A stretch of DNA of 64,000 nucleotides from JAFIFT01 sp020051095. Lineage in GTDB: Bacteria > Pseudomonadota > Gammaproteobacteria > Legionellales > Legionellaceae. Within the stretch, counting starts at the first letter, position 1; the number at the start of each line of letters is the position of its first letter. The notes under the pieces were generated by a model. The model made no database searches and had not been told where the DNA came from. It was given only the letters and a program-made list of their open reading frames with translations. Below are positions 34,866-43,927 of this stretch, piece by piece. Position numbers and translations under genes: made by a program. The DNA lies in contig NZ_CAXMZT010000012.1 in the NCBI RefSeq assembly GCF_964199965.1, positions 1-64,000 on the forward strand, written 5' to 3'.

Positions 34866-34907
34866 ATAAATTGACTTTAAACGACCTGGGTATTGCTGTC
34901 AATCATA

Positions 34908-34937
34908 TTGAGCAATTTGAGTTAACTTGGGTATAAT
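34908..34937 (+). promoter_or_regulatory. Candidate promoter of the pteridine reductase gene
   Basis: TTGAGC (34908-34913) and TATAAT (34932-34937) are spaced by 18 bp, with TGG before the -10. It lies 80 bp upstream of the start and just beyond repeat C. Confidence 0.45.
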
Positions 34938-35016
34938 TAACTGTATATTAAATTGAACGACTTTCACGCTTTAACGCAAAGTGTAAGAAGTCACCACTTG
35001 TTACAATAGGCCATCT

Positions 35017-35742
35017 ATGTCTAACCCCATCGCTTTAATTACCGGCAGCGCCCGACGAATCGGTGCCCACACCGCCAAATACCTTCACAATAATGGCGTT
35101 GATGTGATTATCCATTGCCACCACTCTCGCCAACAAGGCCAAGCCTTGGTCGACGAACTAAACCAAACCCGATTACAATCGGCTTGGTTAGTTGAACAAG
35201 ACTTATCAGAACCCCAAGCGGCTGAAGCAATTTTGGCACACGTTAAATCCTTGGGACTTACTATCACCTACTTAATCAATAATGCCTCTGTATTTATTAA
35301 AAATGACGAGTCTATTAATGGCTTAGACAGTTGGGAGGCGCAATTTCACATCAATACCAAAATGCCTTATGCATTAAGCCTTGCTTTTCAGCCAATGTTA
35401 AAAGCAAATCAAGGCGCCATTATTAATATAACCGATATTCATAGCTTAACACCGCTGAAAGACTACACGATCTATTGCCAAAGCAAAGCAGCGCTCGCCA
35501 TGCAAACCCGCGCTTTAGCCAAGCAATTTGCCCCAGATATCCGCGTGAATGCCGTTGCTCCTGGCGCCATTGCTTGGCCTGAAGAGGCGAATGCTTTATC
35601 TAAAGCACAGCAGCAATCCATCATTGATAAAACGTATCTTAAAAAGCATGGCCACCCTGATTTCATTGCCCAAGCTGTGTATGCCCTAATTAGCAATCCA
35701 TTTATTACCGGCCAACATTTATGCGTTGATGGTGGTCGTTAA
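35017..35742 (+). CDS. Pteridine reductase (PTR1/FolM-type SDR)
   Basis: 241-residue short-chain reductase. The nucleotide motif TGSARRIGAHTA with the Arg-Arg-Ile-Gly of pteridine reductases, NNAS, catalytic YCQSK and the VNAVAPGAIAWPE substrate-loop motif mark the PTR1/FolM branch, which reduces dihydropterins (dihydromonapterin, biopterin, dihydrofolate) with NADPH. It is the monocistronic plus-strand neighbour of Bcp. Together with the PTPS-III-like protein it hints at an altered folate or pterin pathway; whether FolA exists elsewhere cannot be seen. Confidence 0.88.
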   Translation: MSNPIALITGSARRIGAHTAKYLHNNGVDVIIHCHHSRQQGQALVDELNQTRLQSAWLVEQDLSEPQAAEAILAHVKSLGLTITYLINNASVFIKNDESINGLDSWEAQFHINTKMPYALSLAFQPMLKANQGAIINITDIHSLTPLKDYTIYCQSKAALAMQTRALAKQFAPDIRVNAVAPGAIAWPEEANALSKAQQQSIIDKTYLKKHGHPDFIAQAVYALISNPFITGQHLCVDGGR

Positions 35743-35827
35743 TTCAGCCTAAACAACACGTTGACGATTACTTGATTTTGATTATCTATCTTGTCAGAAT
35801 GCTGATTTTAGATAAGAGGGGTTATAT

Positions 35828-36286
35828 ATGCTTGATCAATCCGTTGAATCGGTTGAATTTAAAGCGACCAGCAACCTCGCTGGAAAGCTTGGCGATTTTA
35901 AAGGAAGCTGGTTAGTGCTTTACTTCTATCCCAAGGACGCAACACCCGGTTGCACCACTGAAGGGCAAGATTTCCGCGATAAATTCAGTGAATTTACAGC
36001 GTCTCAGGCAACCATTTTTGGTATTTCACGTGACAGTTTGGCTTCTCATGAAACATTTAAACAAAAACAATCTTTCCCGTTTGAGTTAATCAGTGATTCT
36101 GATGAAATGCTATGCAAATTGTTTGATGTGATTAAAATGAAAAACATGTATGGCAAACAAGTAAGAGGCATTGAGAGGAGCACCTTCATCATCAATCCTA
36201 ACAGCGTATGCGTTAAAGAATGGCGCAAAGTCAAGGTCCCTGGTCATGTTGATGAGGTCCTTAACTTCCTGCAAAGCCAACGCTAA
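35828..36286 (+). CDS. bcp: Peroxiredoxin, Bcp/PrxQ type
   Basis: 152-residue thiol peroxidase. Peroxidatic Cys42 is in DATPGCTTEGQDFRD. E. coli Bcp has a resolving Cys five residues later; here the position is Gln47, so the enzyme must use another Cys (EMLCKLF or NSVCVKEW) or act as a 1-Cys form. The conserved FYPKDATPGCT and GISRDS are otherwise intact. Upstream sequence TAAGAGGGG gives a good ribosome site. Followed by repeat B copy 2. Confidence 0.93.
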   Translation: MLDQSVESVEFKATSNLAGKLGDFKGSWLVLYFYPKDATPGCTTEGQDFRDKFSEFTASQATIFGISRDSLASHETFKQKQSFPFELISDSDEMLCKLFDVIKMKNMYGKQVRGIERSTFIINPNSVCVKEWRKVKVPGHVDEVLNFLQSQR

Positions 36287-36302
36287 AAGCAAACTTTCTA
36301 AG

Positions 36303-36355
36303 CTAGGGCGTTTCCTCATGCCATTCGATGGAGCAAGAATGTGGATACGTCCTAT
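36303..36355. repeat. Small dispersed repeat, family B, copy 2
   Basis: 53 bp aligning gap-free to 33615-33667, beginning CTAGGGCG and containing AGAATGTGGA in both copies. Its terminal inverted repeats are more degenerate (TTTCC versus GGATACG). It lies 16 bp after the bcp stop. Confidence 0.7.
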
Positions 36356-36425
36356 GTCAGATTTAATTTGGTATTTGTTTTACGTGATTTACAGAATGTT
36401 TCCGATACGGCAAATACAATGATTA

Positions 36426-36533
36426 TCAATCCAATGGTCCAGCAGCTAACATGGGCCCCATGGTGCCAATAAACTGTGACAGTCCAATAAACAAAGCGGC
36501 ATTTTTACGGGGCAGCCAATCATAGACTGAGAT
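36426..36533 (-). pseudogene. Remnant of an MFS transporter gene (about 35 codons)
   Basis: The minus-strand frame reads YDWLPRKNAALFIGLSQFIGTMGPMLAAGPLD then stops. The SQFIGTMGPMLAAGPL stretch resembles a transmembrane helix found in Legionella-type MFS proteins. No start or further domain exists; upstream it runs into tRNA-Leu. Identification from a short stretch, so tentative. Confidence 0.45.
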
Positions 36534-36578
36534 AAGCAGGCATATAAAGCCAAAGGATGGGCATTTTTTGTATTTAGG

Positions 36579-36665
36579 TGGTGCCGAGAAGAGGACTCGA
36601 ACCTCCACGGGGTTGCCCCCACTAGCACCTGAAGCTAGCGTGTCTACCAATTCCACCACCTCGGC
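36579..36665 (-). tRNA. tRNA-Leu (anticodon CAG), CCA encoded
   Basis: On the minus strand from 36665: acceptor GCCGAGG pairs with the 3' strand before ACCA, D-arm TGGTGGAATTGGTAGACAC, anticodon stem-loop CTAGC-TTCAGGT-GCTAG with anticodon CAG, a long class II variable arm TGGGGGCAACCCCG and T-arm GGTTCGAGTCC. CCA at 36579-36581 is encoded. Total 87 nt, as for other leucine tRNAs. Confidence 0.97.
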
Positions 36666-36764
36666 TTTTGTGGTGTGATAACTATACTCAATACACCTTA
36701 AAAAGCAAGTGTTTTGAATGGTCCGTGGTTTATTGTGCGTGCTATTTCGTATTCAAACGATAAT

Positions 36765-37232
36765 TTACTGGATTAATTCTAATTGTTTATCAATCCATGA
36801 CTCAATACGCAAATGTTCTAATACCATCTGTAAATCTTGAAATTGATGGCCTAAATGATAGAACAAATTATCATCCTGTTGGACTAATTCACTGATTGAG
36901 TAGTAGGCTGAACGGCCAAGTTTGGCGTAATAGGAAATAGAGACTCTTCTTCGACTGGCCACACCAGGAAATAGCCCACAAAATAATAAACTTTTATCAC
37001 CTAAATCTTGCAACAAATCAATTTGAATCTTTTTGGGCTTATCAAGTGACTGGAAGTAATCAATCGCCAAGATCGATTCGATTAGACGAGGCTTTTGCGC
37101 ATATCGCATTAACATCAGCACCAAATAACTTTCGGTATTTTCTTTTAACATTAGTTGGCTACGCTGTTGGGCTTCATTCACTAAGGCATGCCACTGGCTC
37201 ATATCAGTTGGATGTAGAATTAAAGATTCCAT
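36765..37232 (-). CDS. Conserved-looking hypothetical protein
   Basis: 155 residues, no known motif recognised. Soluble, helical, with a compact basic segment GVASRRRVSISYYAKLGRSAYYSI in the middle and an amphipathic C-terminus. A very strong ribosome site AAAGGAGGCTGT precedes ATG 37232, which supports it being a real, well-translated gene. It lies between tRNA-Leu and dcd, in opposite orientation to dcd. Confidence 0.75.
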   Translation of the reverse strand: MESLILHPTDMSQWHALVNEAQQRSQLMLKENTESYLVLMLMRYAQKPRLIESILAIDYFQSLDKPKKIQIDLLQDLGDKSLLFCGLFPGVASRRRVSISYYAKLGRSAYYSISELVQQDDNLFYHLGHQFQDLQMVLEHLRIESWIDKQLELIQ

Positions 37233-37487
37233 ACAGCCTCCTTTGTTCTTATACTGATGCTCATCCCAACATTTCCAACGCTCAGTATGAGCATTTATAT
37301 CTAGTTATATTATAATTTTAGCAAAAATATAACTTCAAGCTTATTTTATCAAAGGATTCATCCATAACGAGTGAGAAAATCATTTTTATCATCCAAATTT
37401 TTGCCTCCGGCTAAGGGAGTAGCCATTGACATATTCATCATTATCAGGCATAAACCCCCTACAACGAAGCTATTCATCGGGGGCACT

Positions 37488-38054
37488 ATGACGATAAAAT
37501 CAGATAACTGGATAAAAAAAATGGCAGAGGAACATCAGATGATTAGTCCCTTTGAGCCACGCCAAGTTCGCGAACATGGCCAAGCAAAAACAATCTCTTA
37601 TGGTTTGTCGAGCTATGGCTATGACGTCCGATGTGCCGATGAATTCAAGGTGTTTACAAATATTAATTCGGCAATGGTCGATCCAAAAGCCTTTGATCAA
37701 AAGAGCTTTGTCGATGTTCAATCAAATGTCTGTATAATCCCGCCCAATTCTTTTGCACTTGCCAGAACAGTTGAATATTTTCGCATTCCTCGAGATGTTC
37801 TGACTATCTGTCTAGGTAAATCCACTTACGCGCGTTGCGGGATCATTGTCAATGTGACGCCACTTGAACCTGAGTGGGAGGGACACGTCACTTTGGAATT
37901 TTCCAATACAACACCTTTACCAGCTAAAATATATGCCTATGAAGGGGTTGCGCAAATGTTATTCTTGCAATCTGATGATATATGCTCAGTTAGCTATAAA
38001 GATAGATCAGGAAAATATCAAGGCCAAACTGGTGTCACCCTACCCGAGGCTTAG
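37488..38054 (+). CDS. dcd: dCTP deaminase
   Basis: 188-residue trimeric enzyme converting dCTP to dUTP for thymidylate synthesis. It contains LSSYGYDVRCADEF, the catalytic/substrate motifs GKSTYARCGI, VNVTPLEPEWEGHVTLEFSN (with the essential Glu) and the C-terminal GKYQGQTGVTLPEA closing loop. Start at ATG 37488, preceded by CGGGGGCACT, gives the normal family length; the frame is open back to 37371 but that extension is not family-like. Monocistronic and convergent with ihfB. Confidence 0.97.
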   Translation: MTIKSDNWIKKMAEEHQMISPFEPRQVREHGQAKTISYGLSSYGYDVRCADEFKVFTNINSAMVDPKAFDQKSFVDVQSNVCIIPPNSFALARTVEYFRIPRDVLTICLGKSTYARCGIIVNVTPLEPEWEGHVTLEFSNTTPLPAKIYAYEGVAQMLFLQSDDICSVSYKDRSGKYQGQTGVTLPEA

Positions 38055-38109
38055 AGAATCCGATGATGATAAGAATCCCCATGCATTATCCTTTAGCATG
38101 GGGGATATG

Positions 38110-38424
38110 CTATTCGTCTACTTCTTTAATTGGATGGCTATTTCTGGACGCATCAACCCGCTCTTTCAGTTCTTTTCCTGGTTTGAAATGAGGACTGTAT
38201 TTTGATGTCGTAACCACTTTTTCACCCGTTTTTGGATTATGGGCATTTCTTGGTGGGCGATGGTGCAGACAGAAACTACCAAACCCTCTTATTTCAATGC
38301 GTTTTTTACCCATTAAGGTATCACTCATATGCTCCAATATATAATTGACAGCTTTTGCTATCTGCTTTTCTGGTAAATGCATCATATCTGATGATAGTTT
38401 TGCAATTAGTTCTGATTTTATCAT
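38110..38424 (-). CDS. ihfB: Integration host factor subunit beta
   Basis: 104-residue HU/IHF-fold DNA-bending protein. MIKSELIAKLS, HMSDTLMGKKRIEIRGFGSFCLHHR and RNAHNPKTGEKV match IhfB, with the intercalating Pro in the NPKTG arm. ATG 38424 with GAGGTCTAT upstream is used; an in-frame extension to 38469 is not family-like. In E. coli it follows rpsA; here rpsA is not adjacent. Works as a heterodimer with IhfA encoded elsewhere. Confidence 0.95.
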   Translation of the reverse strand: MIKSELIAKLSSDMMHLPEKQIAKAVNYILEHMSDTLMGKKRIEIRGFGSFCLHHRPPRNAHNPKTGEKVVTTSKYSPHFKPGKELKERVDASRNSHPIKEVDE

Positions 38425-38642
38425 ATAGACCTCAGCTTGCCTTATCGAACCATTGACTAACGCCTTCAACGACTTTCACTGCTGTATTTGACAACACGTA
38501 GTCAGATCTACCTATCATACATGCCCGTTAACATGTTGATTATTAAAGTATAGTCTAGCATGAAATTTATTCAAATTTTAGCATCATGATTTTATCTTTC
38601 TTGTATTAGGTTATTACGATAGAACATTCACAAGCTTATAGG

Positions 38643-39356
38643 CTAGTTAGATTTTTTTCTGTGAATGTATGCTTTTACAATCCCCCAGCTCATGAGCACA
38701 TCTGTGCAGTAGATTATCGTATAGGATTCAAGTGGAATGGATTTGGTCGTGGTTATCACAATGGCATCATTTTTAAGAAGCGCTAATTTATCCATTAACT
38801 GTGACCATAAATCCCCGATGATTGCCGTTGAGTTAATAAATATTAAATTTCCGTCGCACCAATCACACAACAAAAAGTCGTTATGGTTAAAATGGATAAC
38901 CGGTTCTTTATGGATATAGTTTGGATGTGTAATCAGTCGTTGTTTAATTTGTTGAGCTTGTTCATCTAAGGTATTCAAACGTTCGATCCCTGTCGCTTTT
39001 TTTAGAGGAAATACCATTGCAGCTGCCACTACTGCTTTGCCAGCGCCGCTGCCCAAATCATAAAAAATGGTTTCTTGGCCAGGCTTACACAAACTGAGGA
39101 GTGCAATAAACGACTGAAATCGTATCTCCCCATAAGTTAATGCAAATTCATCCTTTTGCTGCCTAGCTAACTTCGATGCTTCGAAACCATTTATTTCTAA
39201 GTATAAATCATTAAATACCGATTCATGCTTGTCAATGTCGAGCTCTTTTCGCCATATTTTCAATCGGTTATTACGAAAATACGCCGGCAAAAGTAGGACC
39301 ATAATGCTTACAAGTGCTAACACTAACCATAGGCTATCCCAAATTGTTGACTTCAT
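38643..39356 (-). CDS. Membrane-anchored DOT1-like methyltransferase
   Basis: 237 residues. One N-terminal membrane helix (residues 9-27) then a class I SAM methyltransferase domain. The order and spacing follow the DOT1 fold: LTYGEIRFQSFIALL (DOT1 YGE-x2-F), FYDLGSGAGKAVVAAAMVF (motif I, DLGSGxG), GIERLN (acidic loop), NDFLLCDWCDGNLIFINST (DOT1 GDFL-x-W...IFVNN) and a hydrophobic ITTTKSIPL (SSKPF). Thus a lysine-type methyltransferase is plausible; substrate is unknown. The topology puts the domain in the cytoplasm if the helix is N-out. The start overlaps the preceding coiled-coil gene by 23 bp, so they form a pair. Confidence 0.75.
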   Translation of the reverse strand: MKSTIWDSLWLVLALVSIMVLLLPAYFRNNRLKIWRKELDIDKHESVFNDLYLEINGFEASKLARQQKDEFALTYGEIRFQSFIALLSLCKPGQETIFYDLGSGAGKAVVAAAMVFPLKKATGIERLNTLDEQAQQIKQRLITHPNYIHKEPVIHFNHNDFLLCDWCDGNLIFINSTAIIGDLWSQLMDKLALLKNDAIVITTTKSIPLESYTIIYCTDVLMSWGIVKAYIHRKKSN

Positions 39357-40083
39357 GCGTTAAAATCCGCTCTCGTTCTTGATGACTCAATGATGGCCAA
39401 GCTTTGATCAATACTTTGCCTGCTTCTCGCTCATTTAATGCAACTTGATGGATTTCCCATGGCCATTCATCACTGATGTACATACCGATTGTTAATGAGG
39501 TGACTAACGTTGTAATCAAAACCAAAGTTGCGGTGCGCCATTGAAAATTTCGCATCATTTTTGTGCTAGTCTGAACCGCTGTTTGAGCGACTTGCTCTAC
39601 CTGATCACAACTATCAGCGGCTATTCGCCTGAAGTAATCCACATCATAATCAGATAACTGTGCCTCAATTTTATTGACCGTTTCTTGACAATGTTCTTCT
39701 ATTTCTCTTGTACATTGACTCACGGCTTTCGACAAACTTAATTTTTCATGGCCAAATATATCTGAGATGGTCTGTTGCAGGTCGCTTAAACTTGCTATTT
39801 TTTTTTCAAATAAGGTAATTGCTTCATTAAGTTGGACTTTCAGACGAGCTATCCCTGCTTCTGAGAGCGTATCTTTCACGCTATCTAAGTCTTTTTGTAT
39901 CGCTTGTTGCTGCTGATCGAAACGTGATTGTTGATTATCAAATGATTCCTGTTGTTGGTGACGCCAAGCCACCAATTTTGTTTCTGCCAATTCAAAATAG
40001 GCTATAAATTCGCCAGTATGTCTCAGCAGGTCCTTTATTTGCTGCAATTCTTGATCGGATAATTGTTTCATCCTATCCTCCAT
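39334..40083 (-). CDS. Coiled-coil protein with one C-terminal membrane helix
   Basis: 249 residues: long helical coiled coil over residues 1-165 (Gln-rich NQQSRFDQQQQAIQKDL, LKVQLNEAITLFEKKIASL), one membrane segment near 183-203 (TATLVLITTLVTSLTIGMY), then a short conserved-looking C-terminal part (EREAGKVLIKAWPSLSHQERERIL). I do not recognise a family. It overlaps the DOT1-like gene by 23 bp on the same strand and probably acts with it at the inner membrane. The ~270 bp upstream (40084-40356) contain no gene and should include the promoter. Confidence 0.7.
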   Translation of the reverse strand: MEDRMKQLSDQELQQIKDLLRHTGEFIAYFELAETKLVAWRHQQQESFDNQQSRFDQQQQAIQKDLDSVKDTLSEAGIARLKVQLNEAITLFEKKIASLSDLQQTISDIFGHEKLSLSKAVSQCTREIEEHCQETVNKIEAQLSDYDVDYFRRIAADSCDQVEQVAQTAVQTSTKMMRNFQWRTATLVLITTLVTSLTIGMYISDEWPWEIHQVALNEREAGKVLIKAWPSLSHQERERILTHEVNNLG

Positions 40084-40356
40084 ATCCGTCTGTCTTACAG
40101 TAACTGTTTCTTTAATAAACGTGATTGAAACAGGTTCTAAGGCTTTCCATGGCAGAGAAGAATAGCACTACCCATGATCTATCATGGCGAACTTTAACAA
40201 AATGCTCAAGTAAATTTTTAAAAATTTTATAACTTTTACACAGAGTGAGAATTTATAGGTGCATTATCTGTATCAGCCACGATAAATCACAGAATTTCAC
40301 GGGTTGCTGAGAGTGTCCTTATCGTCTTGTGATTATTTTCCCATACATCAGCTTCA

Positions 40357-42771
40357 TTAAACATCAATATTTTCTGCGTCTAACGCATTTTCTTCGATGA
40401 ATTCTCGACGTGGCTCAACGTCATCCCCCATCAAGGTTGTGAATATTTCGTCAGCGCTTATGGCATCTTCGATTTTTACCTGTAGCATACGCCTTACGTC
40501 TGGGTCCATGGTTGTTTCCCAAAGTTGCTCGGGATTCATTTCACCAAGGCCTTTATAACGCTGTATTGATTGACCTTTCTTAGCTTCTATTAATAACCAA
40601 TTAAGCGCCTGCTCAAAACTATCAATTGGTTCTATTTTATCGCCACGTTGTACATAAGCACCTTCTTCAATTAGGCTATTTATTTTACGACCAAGTGCTG
40701 TCATTTTTTGATAGTCTTGTGAAGAAAACCATTCTGGGGGAAGGTTGATTGCTGTGGTTAAACCATGTTGAATAATGGCAATCTCCGGGTGATAATAGCC
40801 TTCGCCATTCATTTTAGCGGTGACTCGATATTCAACTCCTTTTTTACCCAGTTGATTCAACGACAAAGTCAGTTTTTCACACCAGTTGGACACTTTGGTC
40901 TCATCCTTCAGTGCCGATACCTCCATGGCAGTTAAGTAGACCATCCGCCACAACGCGTCTACCGTATATTTTCGAGTATGTCGACTAACAATTTTCTCAA
41001 TACCTCGATATTCCCTGACGAGATCTTCTAACGCTACAGAAGAAATAGGAGGCACGTCGCCACCCGGATATAGTGAGGCACCTTCTAATGCTGTTTGTGT
41101 TAAATATTCAAACAACGCATCATCATCTTTGACATAATATTCTTGCTTTCCTTTTTTTACTTTGTAGAGAGGCGGCTGGGCGATATACATGTAACCGCGC
41201 TCAATCAATTCGGGCATTTGCCTATAAAAGAAGGTTAATAGGAGCGTGCGGATGTGGGATCCATCCACGTCGGCATCGGTCATAATTATGATTCGATGAT
41301 AACGCAATTTATCAGGGTTGTATTCATCTTTACCGATGCCACAACCTAACGCGGTAATTAGCGTGGCAACTTCTTGAGAGGATAGCATTTTATCAAAGCG
41401 TGCTTTTTCAACGTTCAGGATTTTACCTTTCAGTGGCAATATTGCCTGGAAGCGTCGATCACGCCCCTGCTTAGCCGAACCACCCGCTGAATCACCCTCA
41501 ACAATATATAATTCTGATAAGGCGGGGTCTTTTTCTTGGCAATCGGCCAACTTTCCTGGAAGCCCAGATATTTCGAGAGCTCCTTTTCGTCGAGTCATCT
41601 CTCTTGCTTTTCTGGCAGCTTCCCGCGCTCTAGCAGCATCAACAATTTTACCCACAATCGATTTGGCTGACGTTGGATTTTCAAGAAGAAAATCATTTAG
41701 ATGCTGGGCAACTAATGATTCAACCACTGCTTTCACTTCAGACGATACGAGTTTATCTTTTGTTTGTGAAGAAAATTTGGGATCTGGCACCTTCACTGAC
41801 AATACGGCTGTTAACCCTTCCCGTGCATCATCCCCTGTTGTCACAACTTTTGCTTTTTTTGCCAGACCTTCAGATTCTATATATTGATTCAATGTTCTTG
41901 TTAATCCAGCACGAAATCCCGCTAAATGAGTTCCACCATCTTTTTGGGGAATGTTATTGGTGTAACAAAATATGTTTTCTTGAAAGGAATCGTTCCACTG
42001 CATGGATAATTCAACGACAATATTGTCTTTTTCACCCGATAAAGAAAATACTTCCGGTATGATGGGATTTTTCTTTTTGTTAAGGTGCTCAACAAATGCT
42101 TTAATTCCCCCTTCATATTCAAAGATATCTTCCTGATCATTGCGCAAGTCTTTTAAACGAATTTTTACACCTGAATTCAAAAAGGAAAGCTCACGCAATC
42201 GTTTTGCTAGTAAGTCATAATGGAATTTGATGTTGGTAAATGTCGCAGGACTTGGTTTAAACCACACCTCGGTACCACTAAGATCTGTCTTTCCAGTTAT
42301 CGCCAAAGGCGCCGTAGGAACACCATTGACATAACTTTGTTCATGAATCGATCCTTCACGAAATATTTTTAACTTCAATTCTTCCGATAAAGCATTAACA
42401 ACAGACACCCCAACGCCGTGTAATCCCCCAGAAACCTTATATGAATTATCATCAAACTTCCCACCAGCATGGAGGATTGTCATAATTACTTCGGCGGCTG
42501 AACGCCCTTCTTCTTTGTGGATATCGACAGGTATACCGCGTCCATTATCTCGAACTGTAATGGATTCATCACTATGAATGAACACGTCAATCTGCGAGCA
42601 ATAGCCAGCTAATGCTTCATCGATGGAGTTATCAACGACTTCAAATACCATATGATGCAAACCGGTGCCATCATCGGTGTCTCCGATATACATACCGGGT
42701 CGTTTGCGAACAGCATCCAATCCTTTTAATACTTTAATATTCGACGAATCATAGCTTGCATTAACACTCAT
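40357..42771 (-). CDS. gyrB: DNA gyrase subunit B
   Basis: 804-residue ATPase subunit of gyrase, identical in length to the E. coli protein and so including the gammaproteobacterial TOPRIM insert. GHKL ATPase motifs EVVDNSIDEALAGYC, DNGRGIPVD and HAGGKFDDNSYKVSGGLHG are present, followed by TOPRIM ELYIVEGDSAGGSAKQGRD and the acidic MTDADVDGSH. Last gene of the dnaA-dnaN-recF-gyrB series; TAGAGGA precedes the start. Confidence 0.98.
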   Translation of the reverse strand: MSVNASYDSSNIKVLKGLDAVRKRPGMYIGDTDDGTGLHHMVFEVVDNSIDEALAGYCSQIDVFIHSDESITVRDNGRGIPVDIHKEEGRSAAEVIMTILHAGGKFDDNSYKVSGGLHGVGVSVVNALSEELKLKIFREGSIHEQSYVNGVPTAPLAITGKTDLSGTEVWFKPSPATFTNIKFHYDLLAKRLRELSFLNSGVKIRLKDLRNDQEDIFEYEGGIKAFVEHLNKKKNPIIPEVFSLSGEKDNIVVELSMQWNDSFQENIFCYTNNIPQKDGGTHLAGFRAGLTRTLNQYIESEGLAKKAKVVTTGDDAREGLTAVLSVKVPDPKFSSQTKDKLVSSEVKAVVESLVAQHLNDFLLENPTSAKSIVGKIVDAARAREAARKAREMTRRKGALEISGLPGKLADCQEKDPALSELYIVEGDSAGGSAKQGRDRRFQAILPLKGKILNVEKARFDKMLSSQEVATLITALGCGIGKDEYNPDKLRYHRIIIMTDADVDGSHIRTLLLTFFYRQMPELIERGYMYIAQPPLYKVKKGKQEYYVKDDDALFEYLTQTALEGASLYPGGDVPPISSVALEDLVREYRGIEKIVSRHTRKYTVDALWRMVYLTAMEVSALKDETKVSNWCEKLTLSLNQLGKKGVEYRVTAKMNGEGYYHPEIAIIQHGLTTAINLPPEWFSSQDYQKMTALGRKINSLIEEGAYVQRGDKIEPIDSFEQALNWLLIEAKKGQSIQRYKGLGEMNPEQLWETTMDPDVRRMLQVKIEDAISADEIFTTLMGDDVEPRREFIEENALDAENIDV

Positions 42772-42850
42772 TGAAAATCCTCTATTGCATAAGAGATGCG
42801 CTTATTGACAAAGCCTTATTATACCAGCTTTTCTACTTTTTTTGTAATAG

Positions 42851-43927
42851 TTACAGTGTCACAATTTGATTACCGTTTTTTGACTTTTCAAGGGGTAGTT
42901 CTATCATTTTACCTTCTGGAAATACATCTAACTTCTGTTTGTCATGCGCTAATACTGTCAAAAAAAATTGATCGTCACTGTTTTTAATATAATTAGCAAG
43001 TTGTTTTTGGTGCTGCGCATCCAGTTCTGCAAATATGTCATCCATTAAATGGATACATTGTTTGTTTAATAGTTGGCTTTGACTCAATTTTAGCCCGATA
43101 AGCGCAATTTTTTGCTGTCCTCTGGATAATATTTTCTTTGCTTGTGTTTCATCTGTTTCTAGCAAAATATCTGCCTGATGGATTCCAACACTGGTATATC
43201 CTCTGTGTATATCTCTTTCAATGTTATTTGCCAGGGATTCTCTCAGTGATAAACCGCTGTCTTTTTTATCCCAACCTTTGTCATAATTCAACTGGATAGT
43301 TAGATTGCTTAATTGCTTTAGTACTGTAGTGTACTCAATTTTTAATAATTTAATATAATCTGAACGCATTGATGAAATGCGCTCACCAACTTGCGCCAGC
43401 TGATCGTCCCAGGGATTGAGCAACTCCTTTTTAGGTTTTTGTTTTAATAAACTGTTGCGCTGCTTAAGAATTTGTTTATACCGTTTCCAATATTGCAGAT
43501 AATCATGTTTCACGTGAAACATTCCCCAATCCAACATAGCACGCCGAATGGTTGGTCCTGCATCCATGATTTGAAATATATCTTGGTAATAGATTTGACA
43601 AGGCATCAAATAAGCCAGTTGACTGGTGGATAAACAAGGTTGTTCATCAATTTTTACAATAGTAGGCATATTTAGGGATTTAGCTATCATTAAATGCGAG
43701 TATCCGTCATTGCCATGAATAACTAACTGCCCTTGACCATGTTGAATTAAAGGGGATATCTCTCTGGTTTTAAATGAATGCCCACTACTAAGTAGGTAAA
43801 TAGCTTCAAGTATGGTTGTTTTACCGGTGGCATTTTCACCTAAAATATAATTACATTTGTTATTAAATGTCAGCTTGGCTGTATTAAAAGATCGTAAGGA
43901 ATGTACTTGCAACTGCTGAAGAATCAT
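42851..43927 (-). CDS. recF: DNA replication and repair protein RecF
   Basis: 358-residue SMC-like ATPase that helps RecA load on gapped DNA. Walker A GENATGKTTILEAIYLLS (near 33-50), signature LSRGQQKIALIGLKLSQ (written ILSRGQQK) and Walker B IHLMDDIFAELD are visible. The ATG overlaps the dnaN stop by 4 bp. Confidence 0.96.
   Translation of the reverse strand: MILQQLQVHSLRSFNTAKLTFNNKCNYILGENATGKTTILEAIYLLSSGHSFKTREISPLIQHGQGQLVIHGNDGYSHLMIAKSLNMPTIVKIDEQPCLSTSQLAYLMPCQIYYQDIFQIMDAGPTIRRAMLDWGMFHVKHDYLQYWKRYKQILKQRNSLLKQKPKKELLNPWDDQLAQVGERISSMRSDYIKLLKIEYTTVLKQLSNLTIQLNYDKGWDKKDSGLSLRESLANNIERDIHRGYTSVGIHQADILLETDETQAKKILSRGQQKIALIGLKLSQSQLLNKQCIHLMDDIFAELDAQHQKQLANYIKNSDDQFFLTVLAHDKQKLDVFPEGKMIELPLEKSKNGNQIVTL

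Noticed and set aside
36540..36659. Minus-strand open frame reading MVELVDTLASGAS...
   Set aside because: It is the well-known spurious frame over a leucine tRNA; only its tail resembles a transporter and was kept as a remnant.
37371..37487. N-terminal extension of dcd
   Set aside because: No dCTP deaminase has it, and the ATG at 37488 restores the family length.
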